From Clostridium sp. (GTDB taxonomy: Bacteria > Cyanobacteriota > Vampirovibrionia > Gastranaerophilales > Gastranaerophilaceae), in contig JAHALR010000010.1 of assembly GCA_018362895.1 (NCBI GenBank), forward strand, positions 62,001-126,000: a stretch of 64,000 nt of DNA, in the 5' to 3' direction. The number at the start of each line of letters is the position of its first letter. Position 1 is the first letter of the stretch. The notes under the pieces are model-generated. The model did no database searches. It was not told the DNA's origin and saw nothing but the letters and a program-made list of their open reading frames with translations. The translations under genes were made by a program, and so were the position numbers. This document shows, one piece after another, positions 35,806 through 43,737 of this stretch.

Positions 35806-35842
35806 AGCAATAAAAAAGACCCTTGCAAAGGCAAGAGTCTTT
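35806..35842 (-). terminator. Rho-independent terminator of ilvC
   Basis: AAAGAC (35815-35820) with GTCTTT (35837-35842) and CTTGC (35822-35826) with GCAAG (35831-35835) form one long stem with small internal mismatches and a four-base loop. On the minus strand it is followed by a run of six T residues (TTTTTTATTGC). It lies 18 bases beyond the ilvC stop. Confidence 0.85.
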
Positions 35843-35859
35843 CTGTTAGCGAGAAATTT

Positions 35860-36888
35860 TTAGTTTTTGTCTCTATTGATAATTTTATCATTATCTTTCC
35901 AGGCAAATTTCGAACGAAGTTCTTTACCTACAACTTCAATCTGGTGTTCTTCACCTTGTTTTTCAAGCTCTCTGAATTTTTTCATTCCTGAGTTATATTC
36001 ATCAAGCCACTCTTTTGCAAATTTTCCGTCTTGAATTTCTTTAAGAACTTTTTTCATTTCTTCTTTGACAGCAGGAGTAATGATTCTTGGTCCAATGGTC
36101 AGATCACCCCATTCTGCTGTGTTGGAGATTGAATATCTCATATCAGAAATGCCGCCTTGGTTTACCAGATCTACAATTAATTTCATTTCATGCAGACATT
36201 CAAAATATGCCATATAAGGTGAGTAGCCTGCCTCAACAAGCACTTCAAAACCTGCTGTAATTAAAGCAGACAAACCGCCGCATAGAACCGCCTGTTCACC
36301 GAAAAGATCCGTTTCCGTTTCTTCTTTGAAAGAAGTTTCATAGATACCTGCTCTTCCTGCACCAATTGCAGAAGCGTAAGCAAGTGCAACTTCTTTAGAG
36401 TCACCCGTAGGGTCTTGATATACAGCAATAAGAGAAGGAACTCCTTTTCCGGCTACATATTCACTTCTTACTGTGTGTCCAGGTCCCTTTGGTGCAACCA
36501 TAAGAACATTAACATCTGCGGGAGGTACAATTTTTTTGAAATGTATATTAAAACCGTGAGCAAACATTAAATATTGACCTGCTCTGAGATTGGGTTTAAT
36601 TTGTTCTTCATAAACTTTAGCTTGAACTTCATCAGGTATGAGAATTTGTATCAAATCTGCCCATTTAACAGCATCTTCAATACTCATTACTTTTAAGCCT
36701 TCAGCTTCTGCTTTTTTAGCTGAAGCTCCGCCGACTCTTGCTCCTATAACAACATCAACACCGCTGTCTTTGAGGTTTGTAGATTGTCCGTAGCCTTGAG
36801 AACCATAACCGATAACAGCAACTTTTTTATTAAGGATTTTGCTTTTATCAATATCTGAATCCATGTAAACTTTCAATTCGTGTGCCAT
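35860..36888 (-). CDS. ilvC: Ketol-acid reductoisomerase
   Basis: Converts acetolactate/acetohydroxybutyrate to dihydroxy acids in valine, leucine and isoleucine synthesis, using NAD(P)H and Mg2+. The nucleotide-binding GYGSQGYGQSTNLKDSG, the LIPDEVQ motif, and the catalytic SDTAEWG-type region (SNTAEWGDLTIGPRII) with ETETDLFGEQAVLCGG are all present. It is a class I enzyme of 342 residues. AAGGAG precedes the start. It is monocistronic in the window; no other ilv gene is adjacent. Confidence 0.97.
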   Translation of the reverse strand: MAHELKVYMDSDIDKSKILNKKVAVIGYGSQGYGQSTNLKDSGVDVVIGARVGGASAKKAEAEGLKVMSIEDAVKWADLIQILIPDEVQAKVYEEQIKPNLRAGQYLMFAHGFNIHFKKIVPPADVNVLMVAPKGPGHTVRSEYVAGKGVPSLIAVYQDPTGDSKEVALAYASAIGAGRAGIYETSFKEETETDLFGEQAVLCGGLSALITAGFEVLVEAGYSPYMAYFECLHEMKLIVDLVNQGGISDMRYSISNTAEWGDLTIGPRIITPAVKEEMKKVLKEIQDGKFAKEWLDEYNSGMKKFRELEKQGEEHQIEVVGKELRSKFAWKDNDKIINRDKN

Positions 36889-36979
36889 TCTCTTCTCCTT
36901 ATTAGTGTAACACCTCTATTCGACTATTTTATCACATTTTTTGGAAAGTAGTAAATTTATTATAAAAAAGCTCCTACTT

Positions 36980-37008
36980 TTGTAATAAAACACTGGACAA
37001 ATTATTAT
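36980..37008 (+). promoter_or_regulatory. Possible sigma-70-type promoter for the 37.1 kb leader RNA
   Basis: TTGTAA at 36980-36985 and TATTAT at 37003-37008 are separated by exactly 17 bases, in an otherwise empty AT-rich region about 100 bases before the structured RNA. AT-rich sequence gives many chance matches, so this is only a suggestion. Confidence 0.35.
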
Positions 37009-37107
37009 GTTTGTGTAAATATATAGTGTACAATTTACAATTGTGTAAAATTCTAGGACAAAAAATGAGAATCAGAAAGTATCAAAAACGACAATTTTAT
37101 ACTAACT

Positions 37108-37203
37108 AGAAGGTCTTCACCAATTTTGAAAAGATTGCATTTTGTTGCATGAGCATAGAAAAGAATTTGTGAAGTCTTCTGATAAATTCGGAAGGCTTTT
37201 TTG
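37108..37203 (+). ncRNA. Structured RNA with antiterminator-like helix and intrinsic terminator
   Basis: Bases 37108-37125 (AGAAGGTCTTCACCAATT) are complementary to 37164-37180 with one bulge and one mismatch (about 16 pairs). The 3' arm of that helix, 37172-37180 (AAGTCTTCT), can instead pair with 37190-37198 (GGAAGGCTT) around a nine-base loop, followed by six T residues at 37197-37202: a good intrinsic terminator. The two folds exclude each other, as in attenuators and riboswitches. An alternative reading is a free small RNA of about 190 bases ending at this terminator. No T-box, FMN, TPP or other motif known to me is visible. The next genes are a 26-codon ORF at 37303 and a large membrane protein at 37416. 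Confidence 0.6.
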
Positions 37204-37302
37204 TCTCAAAAATACATTGTTACAAATTATAAAAATTACGCTTGAATAAAGCACAAAATATTATTCAGAAACATTAAAACAGTAAACCTAAGGAGAAATT
37301 AA

Positions 37303-37383
37303 ATGTTTAATAATCGACGAAATACACAATCAAGGGCAAATGCTCAAATAGTATTAGTTATGAACTTGGTATGGGGTCTATAA
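37303..37383 (+). CDS. Short ORF (26 codons) with strong ribosome binding site
   Basis: ATG at 37303 follows AAGGAG (37290-37295) by seven bases, one of the best sites in the window, and runs to TAA at 37381-37383. The product starts MFNNRRNTQSRANAQ and ends in a hydrophobic tail IVLVMNLVWGL. It could be a leader peptide, a small membrane peptide or a decoy. It lies between the terminator at 37203 and the gene at 37416, which has a weaker site. The stretch 36889-37302 otherwise holds only the RNA structure and possible promoter. Confidence 0.45.
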   Translation: MFNNRRNTQSRANAQIVLVMNLVWGL

Positions 37384-37415
37384 TACACTGCCCCTGTGTA
37401 TAAAGGAAAGATTAA

Positions 37416-38840
37416 ATGTCACTTAAAATAATTTCAACATTCGGAGATCACAGTTCTCTATATCCATTAGCCGTAAAAGACGTTGTAAACAGCCTTGGTA
37501 TGACAGCTTATTCATATCAGGAGGGCGGTAAAGACGTAGAATCAAAAAAAATTGATGCAAAAGACAGATTTATAGATGAGTTTGGAACAGAAGCCATTTG
37601 GTTAGGCGGTTTACCATTTTTTAAATGGCTTGCAGATAAGACAATATATAAAGCTAATGAGGTTGCACAAAAATATGCAAAAGAATTTTCACAACAACTC
37701 AACAAACCTTCAATTCTTACATCTTTAACAGATGCACAAAAGAATTCAAAACTTTTCAAAGGTTTGTTCATAGGAAAATTTGCGGCTGCTACCGCTTTGA
37801 CTTTAGCTTCATATTTTACATTAACGGTAATGAAGCAAAAATATACTGATAAACAAGTTGAAAAAAGAGAATTAAAAAGACTTGCACAAGAAGAACAGTA
37901 TAAAAAACATTTTTCACAAAATCCAACATTCAAGGCATTTTCTTTGGATAGTGCAGATGCAGCTGCTTTAAATGCGTCTAAATCAAAAGGTAAAGATCCG
38001 TCATTCAAGGGCATACCTCAACTTCTTCAAAGCTTTATGTTTAATCCGGTTCACAATATGTTTATTGTAGATGCAGGAATTACTTCAGAAAGACTTTCTC
38101 TTGCAAGAAATAAACATGAAAAAATGGAATATGCAATTAAGGAAGGCAGCTTATTGTTCTTCATGTATATTGCCGGTAAATACGTACAACAAGGCATTGA
38201 GTATATAAGTGACAAGGTATTCAAAAAACCTATAAAATTACACGTTGAGTTCCTTGCTTCAGATTCTTTCAAGAATGCGCTCGAAAATAACGAAATTGAT
38301 AAACATCTCGGTGTTTTCAATAAAGTTGTTGAAGAAGCAAAAGCAGCTAAAAATAATAAACCTATTTATGAATTTATTTACAATGAAGCAAATAAAGAAA
38401 ATCTTGTTGTTAAAGCAGCTAAAAAATCAGGCATAGTGAAGGTTCTTGATGAATCAGGTTCAAATCCGAATATGCTTCAAAAATTCATCAATATATTTAA
38501 AATTAATGCTAAACCTGAATATGGCAAGGTTGATCCTCATCAATTTATAAATGCAGATGATATAAAAGATCTGGCTAAAAACATAAAAGACTTTGCAAAA
38601 GCTCAAAAAACAGCGGAAGCTCAAAATGCCAAAAATACAGTTCAGAACTTCTTGAATAAAGCAAAATATTATAAAGTTGGTTCTGTTGTAGCTAACATCG
38701 GTATTTCCTGTTTGTTCCTCGGCGTTATTGTTCCTTACTTCATGAAAAAGTACAAAGAAAAATACTACGGTGAAGGCTCTCACATTCAAGAAAGCGCAAG
38801 ACAAAGAATTCAAATGAATTTCAAAGGCAAAGTCGGTTAA
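37416..38840 (+). CDS. Large membrane-associated protein, unrecognised
   Basis: A 474-residue lysine-rich protein without signal peptide. Hydrophobic segments occur near residues 62-72, 115-137 (LFIGKFAAATALTLASYFTLTVM), 232-252 and 425-445 (VVANIGISCLFLGVIVPYFM), separated by long charged helical regions. I recognise no domain. The style (basic, helical, with the short C-terminal NFKGKVG) recalls other orphan membrane proteins of the same putative lineage, such as the one at 16401. It follows the short ORF by 32 bases and may be expressed with it. Function unknown. Confidence 0.65.
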   Translation: MSLKIISTFGDHSSLYPLAVKDVVNSLGMTAYSYQEGGKDVESKKIDAKDRFIDEFGTEAIWLGGLPFFKWLADKTIYKANEVAQKYAKEFSQQLNKPSILTSLTDAQKNSKLFKGLFIGKFAAATALTLASYFTLTVMKQKYTDKQVEKRELKRLAQEEQYKKHFSQNPTFKAFSLDSADAAALNASKSKGKDPSFKGIPQLLQSFMFNPVHNMFIVDAGITSERLSLARNKHEKMEYAIKEGSLLFFMYIAGKYVQQGIEYISDKVFKKPIKLHVEFLASDSFKNALENNEIDKHLGVFNKVVEEAKAAKNNKPIYEFIYNEANKENLVVKAAKKSGIVKVLDESGSNPNMLQKFINIFKINAKPEYGKVDPHQFINADDIKDLAKNIKDFAKAQKTAEAQNAKNTVQNFLNKAKYYKVGSVVANIGISCLFLGVIVPYFMKKYKEKYYGEGSHIQESARQRIQMNFKGKVG

Positions 38841-38861
38841 TTTATAATCTTAAAAATATAA

Positions 38862-39842
38862 TTAACCGGCCGGTCTGTAAGCCTGAGGATAATAATAGTC
38901 TTCTTTAAAACCTAATCTTCTGTACATTTTTAGTGCAGGATAGTTATCAGTTTCAGTGCTGGCATTGACTTCTGACAATGCATCACCATAAATAGAGAAT
39001 AGTTTTGTCATAGAATTATATAATAGGGCTTCTCCCAAACCCTTTGAACAATGTTCTTTATGCATGCCTATTAATGGTATATTGGCTATTCTGCCGGCTG
39101 TAATATTAGTAAAACATAAACCGACAGGCTTTTTCTTGTATAAAAGAACACTGGTGCAGTCAGGAAGAAATTTTCCGTACACTCCTGTTACTATTTTATT
39201 CAAAATATCAGTACTTCCTTCTTTTGAAAGGAATCTGGGGTCAAAAAGTGCATCTGATGTGTTTTTGAATGATGTATTTATGACATTAATTATTTCATCA
39301 CAATATTTTGCATCCCAATCAGTAATCTCATATCCTTCGGGTAATTCGGTCTGCGTGTATCTTTTAAAAATTTCAATTGATTTTATGTTATCAAAATTAA
39401 ATCTTTCAACTGCCAGACCTATTAATTTAAAGTCATAATTTGTGATTTCAGGCGTAAATGCTTCCTGAGAACCCAACATTGGATAAGTTACAACTTTTTC
39501 TTTCATTATCTCTTTATTTTCAGACATAAAGTTCTCCATAAGGAGTTTTCTTTTTGCATTCAAATCTTCTTCACCAAGACAATGAATTATATTTAATTCA
39601 AGTGCTTCACTGATTTCAGTAGTGTAAACCATAAAAGCAGTAGGAATTTCATCTTCAAAAAGGATTAAACAATCAATTAAACCTTCTTTTACACTAACTG
39701 TAAAATCCTCATATTCAAGTGGTTCAAGCTCAAACTTATATTCTGAAAAAGCTCTGTTTTTAAAGTCATTATAAACACCTTTAAAAATATTTTTATAATC
39801 GTCCGAATATTTTTGGACTTTATATGTTAATGTTTCCGACAT
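38862..39842 (-). CDS. Tandem GNAT-fold N-acetyltransferase
   Basis: A 326-residue protein with two GNAT-like halves. The second carries the acetyl-CoA-binding pattern IPLIGMHKEHCSKGLGEALLYNSM and the terminal ASTETDNYPALKMYRRLGF motif; the first half (about residues 1-150) is degenerate. Substrate cannot be inferred. Its start overlaps the ribBA stop codon (TAATG), so it is the third gene of a ribE-ribBA-GNAT unit, and may act on a related small molecule or merely share the transcript. Confidence 0.8.
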   Translation of the reverse strand: MSETLTYKVQKYSDDYKNIFKGVYNDFKNRAFSEYKFELEPLEYEDFTVSVKEGLIDCLILFEDEIPTAFMVYTTEISEALELNIIHCLGEEDLNAKRKLLMENFMSENKEIMKEKVVTYPMLGSQEAFTPEITNYDFKLIGLAVERFNFDNIKSIEIFKRYTQTELPEGYEITDWDAKYCDEIINVINTSFKNTSDALFDPRFLSKEGSTDILNKIVTGVYGKFLPDCTSVLLYKKKPVGLCFTNITAGRIANIPLIGMHKEHCSKGLGEALLYNSMTKLFSIYGDALSEVNASTETDNYPALKMYRRLGFKEDYYYPQAYRPAG

Positions 39843-41152
39843 TATTTCTGCTCCGATTGTTTTTCATCCATATGTTCAATTTCTGAAACTTTCATCATAT
39901 GGTGCATTTTGTTGACCTTTGTACAAAGGTATTTGTAGTTATATTTAGTACATTCTGATTCTACTTGAACTCTTTCAAGTATTTCCAATCCATATCCTTC
40001 AAGGCCTACAATTTTTTGAGGATTGTTTGTTATTAGTTTAAATTTTTTAAATCCTAAATCTAATAGGATTTGAGCACCGTCTCCATAGTCTCTTAAATCA
40101 GAATTGAATCCCAGTGATATGTTGGCCTGAATTGTATCTTCTCCTTTATCTTGAAGGGCGTATGCTTTAATTTTGTTTACAATGCCGATGCCTCTGCCTT
40201 CATGGTCCATAAGATAAACGACAGCACCTTTTCCGTATTCATTAATCATTTTCATAGAATTTTGGAGCTGGCTGTTACAATCGCATCTCAGACTGTGAAA
40301 AGTATCGCCTGTTAAGCATACACTGTGCATTCTGACCATAGGAATTTTATCTGAGCCGTCATCTTTTAAAAGTGCAACATGCTCTTGTCCCGTCAAAACG
40401 TGTCTGTAACCTATCAGCCTAAAATCACCGAAGGCCGTAGGCAGATCAACCTCTGCTTCTCTTCTGATAAGTTTTTCGTTTCTTAGTCTGTATGCAATCA
40501 ACTGTGCTACTGTTATGAATTTTATATTGTGTTTGTCAGCAAATTTTCTCAGGTCATCTCTTCTTGCCATTGAACCATCATTGTTTACAATTTCGCAACA
40601 CACTGCTGCATCTTTGAGTCCTGCAAGTCTGCATAAATCAATGGCTGCTTCAGTGTGTCCGACTCTTTCCAAAACCCCTCCTCTTTTTGCAATTAGAGGG
40701 AATATATGTCCCGGCTGTCTGAGGTCAGAAGGCGTTACATCATCTCTTGATATAATTTCTATTGTTTTTGCTCTGTCAAATGCTGAAACACCTGTTGAAA
40801 CACCATATTTAGGGTCAGCATCTACACTTTGTGTAAATGCAGTTCCTTTAACATCCGTATTATTTTTAACCATGCTATCGAGCCCCAGCTTTTGGGCTCT
40901 TTCAACACTGATAGGAGCACAAAGTACTCCTTTTGCCTCTGTTATAATAAAATTGACCATTTCCGGAGTAATCAGCTCTGCTGCACAGATCAAATCACCT
41001 TCGTTTTCTCTTGATTCATCATCAGCAACAATTATCATTCCGCCTTTTTTTATTGTTTCAATGGCTTCCTCTACTGTGTCAAATTTGCAGGAAGTGTTAT
41101 CTGTGTTAAAAATTTCTTTTATATTTTGTTTTATATTTTCTAAAATTGACAT
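39842..41152 (-). CDS. ribBA: Bifunctional 3,4-DHBP synthase / GTP cyclohydrolase II
   Basis: Makes both riboflavin precursors. Residues about 22-220 are the RibB domain (MIIVADDESRENEGDLICAAE, GHIFPL, HTEAAIDLCRLAG) and residues about 228-420 are the RibA domain with the zinc ligands in CLTGDTFHSLRCDCNSQL and the EGRGIG loop. At 436 residues it is somewhat longer than usual owing to N- and C-terminal tails. It overlaps ribE upstream and the GNAT gene downstream. No FMN riboswitch is visible before the operon. Confidence 0.97.
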   Translation of the reverse strand: MSILENIKQNIKEIFNTDNTSCKFDTVEEAIETIKKGGMIIVADDESRENEGDLICAAELITPEMVNFIITEAKGVLCAPISVERAQKLGLDSMVKNNTDVKGTAFTQSVDADPKYGVSTGVSAFDRAKTIEIISRDDVTPSDLRQPGHIFPLIAKRGGVLERVGHTEAAIDLCRLAGLKDAAVCCEIVNNDGSMARRDDLRKFADKHNIKFITVAQLIAYRLRNEKLIRREAEVDLPTAFGDFRLIGYRHVLTGQEHVALLKDDGSDKIPMVRMHSVCLTGDTFHSLRCDCNSQLQNSMKMINEYGKGAVVYLMDHEGRGIGIVNKIKAYALQDKGEDTIQANISLGFNSDLRDYGDGAQILLDLGFKKFKLITNNPQKIVGLEGYGLEILERVQVESECTKYNYKYLCTKVNKMHHMMKVSEIEHMDEKQSEQK

Positions 41153-41793
41153 TAAATAAACCCGTTTCTTTCTAAAAAGTCAGCATCTATGTTGCTATTA
41201 TTATCGTTCGGTAATAAATATTTTTCAACATATTTGGCTATCATATCTGTCTCCAAATTAACACTGCTGCCTATTCTTAGATTGTGCAGAGTAGTTGATT
41301 TAAGTGTATGGGGTATTACCGCAATAGAAAATACATTCTTGTTAATATCTGCAACAGTAAGGCTTATGCCGTCAATTGAAACAGATCCTTTTTTTACAAT
41401 TTGTTTTGCAAGCTCATGTGATGTTTCAAACGAGAATTTTGTCGTTTCACCTATTTTCTCAACTGATGTAACTTTTGCAATTCCGTCAATATGCCCGCTG
41501 ACAATATGCCCATCGAGCCTGTCAGAAAGCCTTAGTGTCCTTTCAAGGTTGACCTCATCTCCAACTTTCAAATTTGTAAAATTAGTAACAGCCAGTGTTT
41601 CATATGAAGCAAAGACGCTAAATTCTGAAGTATTAATTTCGGTAACTGTTTGACAAGCTCCATTTATTCCTACACTGTCTCCAATTTTGAGACCATCAAG
41701 AATTTTTTTGCATTTAACAGTCAGCAATACTGAGGAATTTTGCTTTTTAATATTTGAAATAATTCCGATTTCTTCAATAAGACCTGTAAACAT
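41152..41793 (-). CDS. ribE: Riboflavin synthase, alpha chain
   Basis: Dismutates two 6,7-dimethyl-8-ribityllumazine molecules to riboflavin. Starts with the family hallmark MFTGLIEEIG and has the internally duplicated lumazine-binding barrels, GDSVGINGACQTVTE and KGSVSIDGISLTVADI. The 213 residues are full length. First gene of ribE-ribBA-GNAT; ribH (lumazine synthase) and ribD are not in the window. It is divergent from gmhA. Confidence 0.96.
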   Translation of the reverse strand: MFTGLIEEIGIISNIKKQNSSVLLTVKCKKILDGLKIGDSVGINGACQTVTEINTSEFSVFASYETLAVTNFTNLKVGDEVNLERTLRLSDRLDGHIVSGHIDGIAKVTSVEKIGETTKFSFETSHELAKQIVKKGSVSIDGISLTVADINKNVFSIAVIPHTLKSTTLHNLRIGSSVNLETDMIAKYVEKYLLPNDNNSNIDADFLERNGFI

Positions 41794-41884
41794 ATTAACA
41801 ATGTAGCATAAAAAAGAAATATTATTTATAATTACAGGATTTTATAATATAATATTTGTATTTTTAGGAGGAAAAGGAAAAATC

Positions 41885-42460
41885 ATGTTTATAGAAGAAT
41901 ATATAAAACAATCAATTGAGGCAAAACAGGCAATACTAGAAAATAAAGAAACTGTTCAGACCATAAAAAAAGTAGCAGATGTAATAGTTAATGCGTATAA
42001 AAATAATAAAAAAGTATTAACAGCCGGCAATGGCGGTTCAGCAGCAGATGCACAGCATATTGCAGCTGAACTCGTTTCAAGATTCTATTTTGACAGACCG
42101 GGACTTGCCGCTATTGCTCTGACAACAGATACTTCCATACTTACTGCGGTAGGCAATGACTATGGTTATGATATGACTTTTTCAAGACAAATTCAGGCAA
42201 ATGCACAAGAAGGTGACATTTTCATAGGCATTTCTACCTCAGGTAATTCTAAAAATGTCATCGAAGCAATAAATGAGGCAAAAAACAAAGGCTTGATAAC
42301 AGTTGGTCTTGTTGGTCAAAAAGATTGTAAAATGGACAGTCTGTGTGACTATATAATAAAAGTTCCCACAAGTGACACACCCAAAATTCAGGAATCACAC
42401 ATTATGATTGGACATATCATTTGCGCAATTGTTGAAGACGAACTGTTCGGCGAAAAATAA
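41885..42460 (+). CDS. gmhA: Phosphoheptose isomerase (SIS domain, GmhA)
   Basis: Isomerises sedoheptulose-7-phosphate to D-glycero-D-manno-heptose-7-phosphate for LPS core or S-layer sugars. The SIS domain shows TAGNGGSAADAQHIAAELVSRF, the ISTSGNSKNV phosphate loop, and PKIQESHIMIGH with the catalytic Glu/His. 191 residues, normal length. A strong AGGAGGAAAAGG lies before the ATG. It stands alone; other heptose genes are outside the window. Confidence 0.92.
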   Translation: MFIEEYIKQSIEAKQAILENKETVQTIKKVADVIVNAYKNNKKVLTAGNGGSAADAQHIAAELVSRFYFDRPGLAAIALTTDTSILTAVGNDYGYDMTFSRQIQANAQEGDIFIGISTSGNSKNVIEAINEAKNKGLITVGLVGQKDCKMDSLCDYIIKVPTSDTPKIQESHIMIGHIICAIVEDELFGEK

Positions 42461-42468
42461 TAGAAAAT

Positions 42469-43737
42469 TTATTTCAGTTGCAAAGCTATATATTTTGCAG
42501 CAGCCTCGCCCATAGAAAAGCATGAGGTTTGAATTCTTAATGCTGCCTGTGCTTCAAAGTCTGCTGACAGACACCTTCCAACAATAAGCAAGTTCCTATA
42601 ATCAGATGCGATTAGGGATTCCACTGGTAATTCATAATCAATTGTTGTATGCTCAAGAACAGAGGAATCTTTTTTGTGTGAATGAATGTCTATTGGATAA
42701 TTTGCATGCAAAACCGGTGTTTCATATGACTTTCCGCTTATAATATCATCTTTAGTATAGATTTTTTTGCCACAAACCCTTCTTGACTCTCTGACGCCCT
42801 GCATATCTGCAATGTTTGAAATAAAAGAATTTTCAAATCCCGGAAAATATGCTTTTAAAAAGCAATAAATACGCCAGATTTGCTCTCTTGCTTTAATAAA
42901 GGCCTTTGATTTTTCAACAGGGTCAAGCGGGTCAATATCCTCGTCTTGAAGGATTCTTGGGCAGTTTAACGACACTGTTGACGGCATAGCAGGTATTGTG
43001 AAAATCTGAAAATAAGCTGTATCTTCTTCTCTTAAAATGCCTTTTTCTATACCCTTTTTAAACAGAGGCTGCAAAGCCCAGTTTTTATCACTATCCCATG
43101 TACAGGCTGTGGATAAATGTATTTCATTAGCAATCTCAAATACAGTTGTAACATTTCTATCCGGATCTAACTTTAAAATCCACTGTGAGAATTTTTTTAA
43201 ATCAATTCCTGATATATGAAAACGCATTGTCATTGGTTGTCTGGTTTGATTATTTTTCAAAATTTTATTTTTTAAAATTACAGAAAAATTTCCATCACCT
43301 GTTGCATCTACAAAATAAGACGATTCGATATATAGCGATAACATTTTAGAGGATAATTTTATGTTTTTTATAACATCTTCATCAGTTTGAACATCTGTTA
43401 CTTCTGTATCAAATAAGACATCACATCCTACTTTTTTCATTAATGAATCCAGAGCAATCTTTGAAAGCTCCGGGTTAAACCAACCCTGGTTTCCGTCAGA
43501 ATAAGTAATCTGGGCATTATAGTTCTTTAGCTCATTAATAAAATCATTGAAGAATTCGCAATTTATATTCATTGTATTTGATTTCATAGCAGGCATAACC
43601 AGTGCAGATGTTATACTGCCTCCAAGGTGAATATTTTTTTCAACTATTAACGTTTTTAATCCATTTTTTGCTGCGATATAACCTGCTGCAGATCCGGCAG
43701 TGCCTCCGCCGCAAACTACTAAATCATATTTTTCCAT
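42469..43737 (-). CDS. FAD-dependent oxidoreductase (FAD_oxidored / fumarate-reductase-like fold)
   Basis: A 422-residue flavoprotein with the Rossmann start CGGGTAGSAAGYIAAKNGLKTLIVEK, a glycine-rich HLGGSIT segment and a C-terminal FAD motif RNLLIVGRCLSADFEAQAALRIQ...GEAAAKYIA. This matches the PF12831-type family, whose members act on varied substrates. Its ATG overlaps the stop of the MnmD-like methyltransferase gene (TAATG), so the two are co-translated. In E. coli MnmC a methyltransferase and an FAD oxidase are fused for tRNA wobble modification, but that oxidase is of the DAO type; functional equivalence here is only a hypothesis. Confidence 0.85.
   Translation of the reverse strand: MEKYDLVVCGGGTAGSAAGYIAAKNGLKTLIVEKNIHLGGSITSALVMPAMKSNTMNINCEFFNDFINELKNYNAQITYSDGNQGWFNPELSKIALDSLMKKVGCDVLFDTEVTDVQTDEDVIKNIKLSSKMLSLYIESSYFVDATGDGNFSVILKNKILKNNQTRQPMTMRFHISGIDLKKFSQWILKLDPDRNVTTVFEIANEIHLSTACTWDSDKNWALQPLFKKGIEKGILREEDTAYFQIFTIPAMPSTVSLNCPRILQDEDIDPLDPVEKSKAFIKAREQIWRIYCFLKAYFPGFENSFISNIADMQGVRESRRVCGKKIYTKDDIISGKSYETPVLHANYPIDIHSHKKDSSVLEHTTIDYELPVESLIASDYRNLLIVGRCLSADFEAQAALRIQTSCFSMGEAAAKYIALQLK

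Noticed and set aside
37021..37203. Idea that the structured RNA is 6S RNA
   Set aside because: The proposed 5' part is AT-rich and does not pair with the 3' end, and there is no large central bubble between two long helices; kept as an unassigned RNA.
37081..37203. T-box leader
   Set aside because: The conserved T-box sequence (TGGNACCGCG-type) and specifier loop are not present, and the next genes are not amino-acid related.
41794..41884. FMN riboswitch before ribE or gmhA
   Set aside because: The 91-base divergent region is too short and has none of the conserved FMN-aptamer boxes.
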